A DNA stretch of 9,998 bases from Candidatus Sulfotelmatobacter sp. Lineage in GTDB: Bacteria; Acidobacteriota; Terriglobia; Terriglobales; SbA1. The translations under genes and the position numbers were made by a program. The notes below the pieces were generated by a model. That model was not told where the DNA came from. It worked only from the letters and a program-made list of their open reading frames with translations, and searched no databases. The stretch spans positions 1-9,998 of the forward strand of contig JASLEQ010000336.1 in NCBI GenBank assembly GCA_030151135.1, written 5' to 3'. The stretch's first letter is position 1, and each line of letters starts with the position of its first letter. Shown in pieces: positions 7,459-9,998 of the stretch.

Positions 7459-8967
7459 ATGAGCCGACGCTTGCGTTCCGCCTTTCTTGCCTTCGTTTTC
7501 TTCCTCGCTCTTGTCAACGCTGTCTTTGCGCAGAAAGAGACGGTAATCATCGACGCCCAGGCCCAGAGTCGTCCTTTCCCGCATTTCTGGGAACACATAT
7601 TCGGTTCCGGCAGGGCCATCCTCTCGATGCGAGACTCCTATCGCGATGACCTGCGGGAGGCCAAGTCTGTCACCGCCATGCAGTATGTCCGATTCCATGC
7701 GATTTTTCAGGACGAGGTAGGACTTTACGACGAGGATGCCCAAGGTAATCCGGTTTTCAATTTTTCCTATGTCGATCAGATTTACGATGGTCTCTTACAA
7801 AATGGAGTGCGCCCATTCGTGGAGCTCAGCTTCATGCCGAAGAAGCTCGCGTCAAATAAAGACGCACTCCATCCCTTCTGGTATAAGCAGAATGTCTCTC
7901 CCCCGAAGGATTATGCGAAGTGGGACGAACTGATCACCCAGTTTACAAAACATCTCATCGATCGCTACGGCATCGATGAAGTCTCCCAATGGTATTTCGA
8001 AGTGTGGAACGAGCCAAACCTCGACTTCTGGGTAGGCAATCCGAAGCAGGCGACATATTTCGAGCTTTACGATCACACCGCCCGTGCTATTAAGTCGGTA
8101 AGCCGGAGCCTGCGTGTCGGCGGTCCTGCAACCGCACAAGCCGCTTGGGCTGATGCCTTCATTCGGCACTGTGCCGAAAACAAAATCCCCGTTGATTTCG
8201 TTTCTTCTCACGTTTACGGCAACGACAAGGCCGAAGACGTCTTCGGCACGCATGAAAATATTTCGCGTACCCGCATGGTCTGCCGTGCGGTCGGAAAGGT
8301 TCACGACCAGATTCGCGCGTCCGCCATGCCCCACCTTCCGCTGATCTGGTCCGAGTTCAATGCGAGCTACGCCAATGAGCCCGATGTTACAGACGCCGCC
8401 TACATGGGCCCTTGGCTGGCCGATACGATTCGTCAGTGTGATGGTTTAGTGGAGGAGATGTCCTATTGGACTTTCTCCGACGTCTTCGAGGAGCAGGGAG
8501 TCGTGAAAACGCCTTTCTACGGCGGATATGGCCTGATCGCAGAGGATGATATTCCCAAGCCCGCGTTCAACGACTTCGCCCTGCTTCACCGCTTGGGTGA
8601 ACAAAGGCTCGCGGTATCTTCGGAAGATGTTTTAGTTACAAGACGGGCCGATGGATCCCTGGTGATCGCAGCATGGAATCTCACCGGTGTTGGAGAGAAA
8701 GGCTCACCCAAAGAAATTGACCTTCAATTCCGGAATACAACTGACGCTCAGGTCTATGTGAGCCAGGTCGATGCCGACCATGGCGACATCCATAAAACCT
8801 ACGAGGCGATGGGCTCACCTCGATATCCCACACCCGCTCAGATCAGAATCCTGCGTGCTGCTGCCCAGCTTCCCGCTGCAAAAATTGAGCATATCGCGGC
8901 AGGCTCGCTTGATCTCACCATACCTCCGCATGGTCTAGTCGTGGTTGAGACCGAGCCAGGGCGCTGA
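7459..8967 (+). CDS. Secreted GH39 family glycosidase (beta-xylosidase-like)
   Basis: Retaining glycoside hydrolase of family GH39, whose known activities include beta-D-xylosidase and alpha-L-iduronidase. It probably trims xylose-like residues from oligosaccharides in the periplasm or outside the cell. The N-terminus MSRRLRSAFLAFVFF, cleaved near NAVFA, is a Sec signal peptide. The barrel shows the acid/base in EVWNEPN (E185) and the nucleophile in LIWSEFNASY (E299). Their spacing of 114 residues is close to the 117 of Thermoanaerobacterium XynB (E160/E277). Other barrel strands include QYVRFHAIF, RPFVELSFMP and DFVSSHVYGND; a C-terminal beta-sandwich (from about residue 395) follows, with length typical of the family at 502. 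The start is well fixed: an in-frame TGA (7456-7458) directly precedes ATG 7459 and the signal peptide begins there, although no ribosome site is visible. It is divergent from the MFS-GH29 operon, suggesting shared control. Exact substrate is open. Confidence 0.92.
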   Translation: MSRRLRSAFLAFVFFLALVNAVFAQKETVIIDAQAQSRPFPHFWEHIFGSGRAILSMRDSYRDDLREAKSVTAMQYVRFHAIFQDEVGLYDEDAQGNPVFNFSYVDQIYDGLLQNGVRPFVELSFMPKKLASNKDALHPFWYKQNVSPPKDYAKWDELITQFTKHLIDRYGIDEVSQWYFEVWNEPNLDFWVGNPKQATYFELYDHTARAIKSVSRSLRVGGPATAQAAWADAFIRHCAENKIPVDFVSSHVYGNDKAEDVFGTHENISRTRMVCRAVGKVHDQIRASAMPHLPLIWSEFNASYANEPDVTDAAYMGPWLADTIRQCDGLVEEMSYWTFSDVFEEQGVVKTPFYGGYGLIAEDDIPKPAFNDFALLHRLGEQRLAVSSEDVLVTRRADGSLVIAAWNLTGVGEKGSPKEIDLQFRNTTDAQVYVSQVDADHGDIHKTYEAMGSPRYPTPAQIRILRAAAQLPAAKIEHIAAGSLDLTIPPHGLVVVETEPGR

Positions 8968-8978
8968 TCGTGCGCCCC

Positions 8979-9197
8979 CTAAGCTGTTGCCCTGTCGCTC
9001 CAGGTTACGCCCAGGGAATGAAGGATTAATGCATCTCCAATCGTGAGCTTGCGTGGCTGCAACAGAATCTCGAACGCATACTGCACGTGCGGCGCGCGTG
9101 TCGCGCACCAAGGTTCATGTCCTTGCACCCCCAGGCAGTGCGGACAAGCCGACGCGACATCTCCCTTGTGATGGTGCGTGAAGTCGATGTTGTTCAT
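8979..9197 (-). CDS. Small CCHC zinc-knuckle-like protein of unknown function
   Basis: A 72-residue protein if read from ATG 9197, preferred over the in-frame ATG 9227 (82 residues) because GGGGGA at 9209-9204 lies 6 nt upstream of 9197, whereas nothing similar precedes 9227. Residues 18-31 carry C-x2-C-x5-H-x3-C (CPHC, GHEPWC), a likely zinc-binding knuckle. A run of three histidines (8-10) precedes it. The C-terminal half (YAFEILLQPRKLTIGDALILHSLGVTW) looks like a compact helical segment. No signal peptide or membrane helix is seen. I recognise the general look (CPHC, HEPWC, LTIGDALILHSLGVTW) as resembling small acidobacterial hypothetical proteins, but from memory only. It ends 11 bp from the GH39 stop, convergent with that gene, and is probably monocistronic. 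A regulatory or adaptor role is possible but not shown. Confidence 0.65.
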   Translation of the reverse strand: MNNIDFTHHHKGDVASACPHCLGVQGHEPWCATRAPHVQYAFEILLQPRKLTIGDALILHSLGVTWSDRATA

Positions 9198-9540
9198 GGC
9201 AGTTCCCCCGCTATCTCCATCTTGCATGCGATAGAAGTCTTCGATTGGATGGCCCGCCCCGCCCAGATGCGCGTTTCTGCAGAATATTAAAGGGGAGATT
9301 ACTTGAATTTCCGTTTCCGTCTTCAGCCGTTTACCGAGACGAAATTACAGGAGATTGCGCATAATGGCACTTCGCCTCGGCCATGATGTCGATCTCGCTG
9401 TGTTGTGCTCCCTGTCTCGTTGATGTGTGATTGGAATCACCAATTCTTTGCTGCGCTCTGATTGCGAATGACTTAGCTTCGCATCCACTCCCGCTTCCAG
9501 GGCCTTTTCTGACCTCGCTAGCAGATTCCCACTAGTGATC
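9198..9540. other. Divergent intergenic region between the knuckle-protein gene and DAHP synthase
   Basis: About 340 bp with no convincing gene or RNA. On the minus strand TAATAT at 9289-9284 could be a -10 box for the small knuckle-protein gene (no good -35). On the plus strand a 19-codon open frame from ATG 9364 to TGA 9421-9423 has AGGAG at 9349-9353. A CRP-like palindrome lies at 9426-9441. Weak inverted repeats include AATTTC/GAAATT (9306-9311 and 9341-9346) and TGCGAA/TTCGCA (9463-9468 and 9478-9483). The minus-strand open frame spanning 9345-9689 has no recognisable features and overlaps the DAHP synthase coding start. Confidence 0.5.
9426..9441. promoter_or_regulatory. CRP/FNR-like palindromic site
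   Basis: TGTGA, six bases, then TCACC: nine of ten positions match the CRP consensus half-sites (TGTGA-N6-TCACA). The inner core, GTGATT-GG-AATCAC, is a perfect inverted repeat. It sits about 100 bp upstream of the first candidate DAHP synthase ATG. The regulator's identity is unknown, and a single match in a 10-kb window can occur by chance. Confidence 0.3.
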
Positions 9541-9998
9541 ATGATTTTGCGCGTTACTAGAATGGCGACGCGCATGAATCCTAAGTGGAACGGGCAGTTC
9601 TCCTGTTTCGATCTCGTCGCGAAAACTGCGCAACGCTCGCGCACGATCGTCCGCGTGGGTGATCTTGAAGTCGGCGGCTCCGACTTCATCGTTATGGCCG
9701 GACCCTGCGCTGTCGAGTCTGAAGATCAGTTGATGCGAACGGCGGAAGCCGTATCGGACGCTGGCGCCCAGGTCCTTCGTGGAGGGGCCTACAAGCCGCG
9801 GTCGTCCCCGTACGCCTTCCAGGGCCTCGGCATCGAGGGTCTCAAGCTGCTGCGCAAAACCGGCAAATCCGCCGGACTCGCAATCGTCACTGAAGTGATG
9901 AGTGAAGACGATGTCGACCTTATCGCTGAATACGCCGACATCATGCAGGTGGGCACGCGCAGCATGGAAAACTACGCGCTGCTGGAAGCGCTTGGACA
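9541..9998 (+). CDS. aroF: 3-deoxy-7-phosphoheptulonate (DAHP) synthase, type I-beta, 3'-partial
   Basis: First enzyme of the shikimate pathway, condensing phosphoenolpyruvate and erythrose 4-phosphate; cytoplasmic. Frame 1 reads [13 protein letters not shown], then [10 protein letters not shown] with the metal-binding cysteine, [19 protein letters not shown] (the KPRTSP substrate loop, here KPRS), [13 protein letters not shown] and [19 protein letters not shown], matching the Bacillus/Thermotoga-type family. The gene continues past the window. In-frame TGA codons at 9421 and 9469 bound the frame. Candidate starts are GTG 9535, ATG 9541, ATG 9562 and ATG 9574, none with a clear ribosome site; 9541 is the longest ATG choice. 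At most about 40 residues precede the RTIVRVGD strand, so the ~65-residue ferredoxin-like regulatory domain of the Thermotoga enzyme, or the chorismate mutase domain of the Bacillus enzyme, appears absent. The symbol varies by genome (aroF, aroG or aroA). Confidence 0.88.
   Translation, partial: MILRVTRMATRMNPKWNGQFSCFDLVAKTAQRSRTIVRVGDLEVGGSDFIVMAGPCAVESEDQLMRTAEAVSDAGAQVLRGGAYKPRSSPYAFQGLGIEGLKLLRKTGKSAGLAIVTEVMSEDDVDLIAEYADIMQVGTRSMENYALLEALG

Noticed and set aside
7512..7517. Perfect TTGACA (-35-like) on the minus strand inside the GH39 signal-peptide region, a possible MFS operon promoter
   Set aside because: No -10-like hexamer occurs 15-19 nt downstream on that strand, so it is probably chance.
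9304..9387. TTG-initiated short frame after AGGGGAG near 9291-9297
   Set aside because: Only about 27 codons, non-ATG start, no recognisable sequence and no neighbour relation.
9364..9540. Idea that the region before DAHP synthase is a stop-interrupted regulatory domain
   Set aside because: Read through the TGA codons at 9421 and 9469, the translation does not resemble the ferredoxin-like domain, and the other two frames do not either.
9345..9689. Minus-strand open frame of 114 codons overlapping the start of DAHP synthase
   Set aside because: It overlaps conserved DAHP synthase codons, shows no family motif and has no good ribosome site.

Overview
The window looks like a chromosomal piece of an Acidobacteriota genome (Terriglobia/Acidobacteriia-like). 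This is an inference from gene style, not a search. It rests on a very large TonB-dependent receptor opening with a carboxypeptidase-regulatory-like (Cna-B-type) domain, a secreted PIG-L/LmbE-type deacetylase with a C-terminal beta-sandwich, several exported glycoside hydrolases, and a moderately high GC content. No IS element, CRISPR array, tRNA or rRNA is visible.

Layout, left to right. 3-3443 (+): outer-membrane TonB-dependent receptor, possibly starting just left of the window, followed by a perfect 10-bp stem hairpin (3451-3482). 3586-4929 (+): secreted PIG-L family deacetylase. It meets a minus-strand operon tail to tail with only 4 bp between the stop codons. That operon (7429 down to 4934) encodes an MFS transporter of the anion:cation symporter type and, 18 bp downstream, a Tat-exported GH29 alpha-L-fucosidase-like enzyme. 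Divergent from it, 7459-8967 (+) is a secreted GH39 beta-xylosidase-like hydrolase whose mRNA may be leaderless. Next comes a small minus-strand cysteine/histidine-knuckle protein (9197-8979), a roughly 340-bp divergent intergenic region, and the 5' part of a DAHP synthase gene (9541 to the window edge), the first enzyme of the shikimate pathway.

Genes 1-5 read together as a small glycan-scavenging locus without a SusD partner. The receptor would bring oligosaccharides or other ligands across the outer membrane. The deacetylase would remove N- or O-acetyl groups. The GH29-like and GH39 enzymes would release terminal sugars (fucose-like and xylose-like), and the MFS protein would carry a released sugar or sugar acid across the inner membrane. 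The MFS-GH29 operon is supported by spacing; the wider functional grouping is inference from adjacency. The small knuckle protein and the DAHP synthase appear unrelated to it.

The points most worth a second look are: the atypical GH29 active-site motif in a one-domain protein; the packed divergent promoter zone at 7325-7460, where a perfect Shine-Dalgarno sequence serving a TTG start on one strand abuts an extended -10 box directly upstream of an ATG on the other; the small CCHC-type protein; and the DAHP synthase that seems to lack the usual N-terminal regulatory domain. I found no clear evidence for a wholly new multi-gene system.
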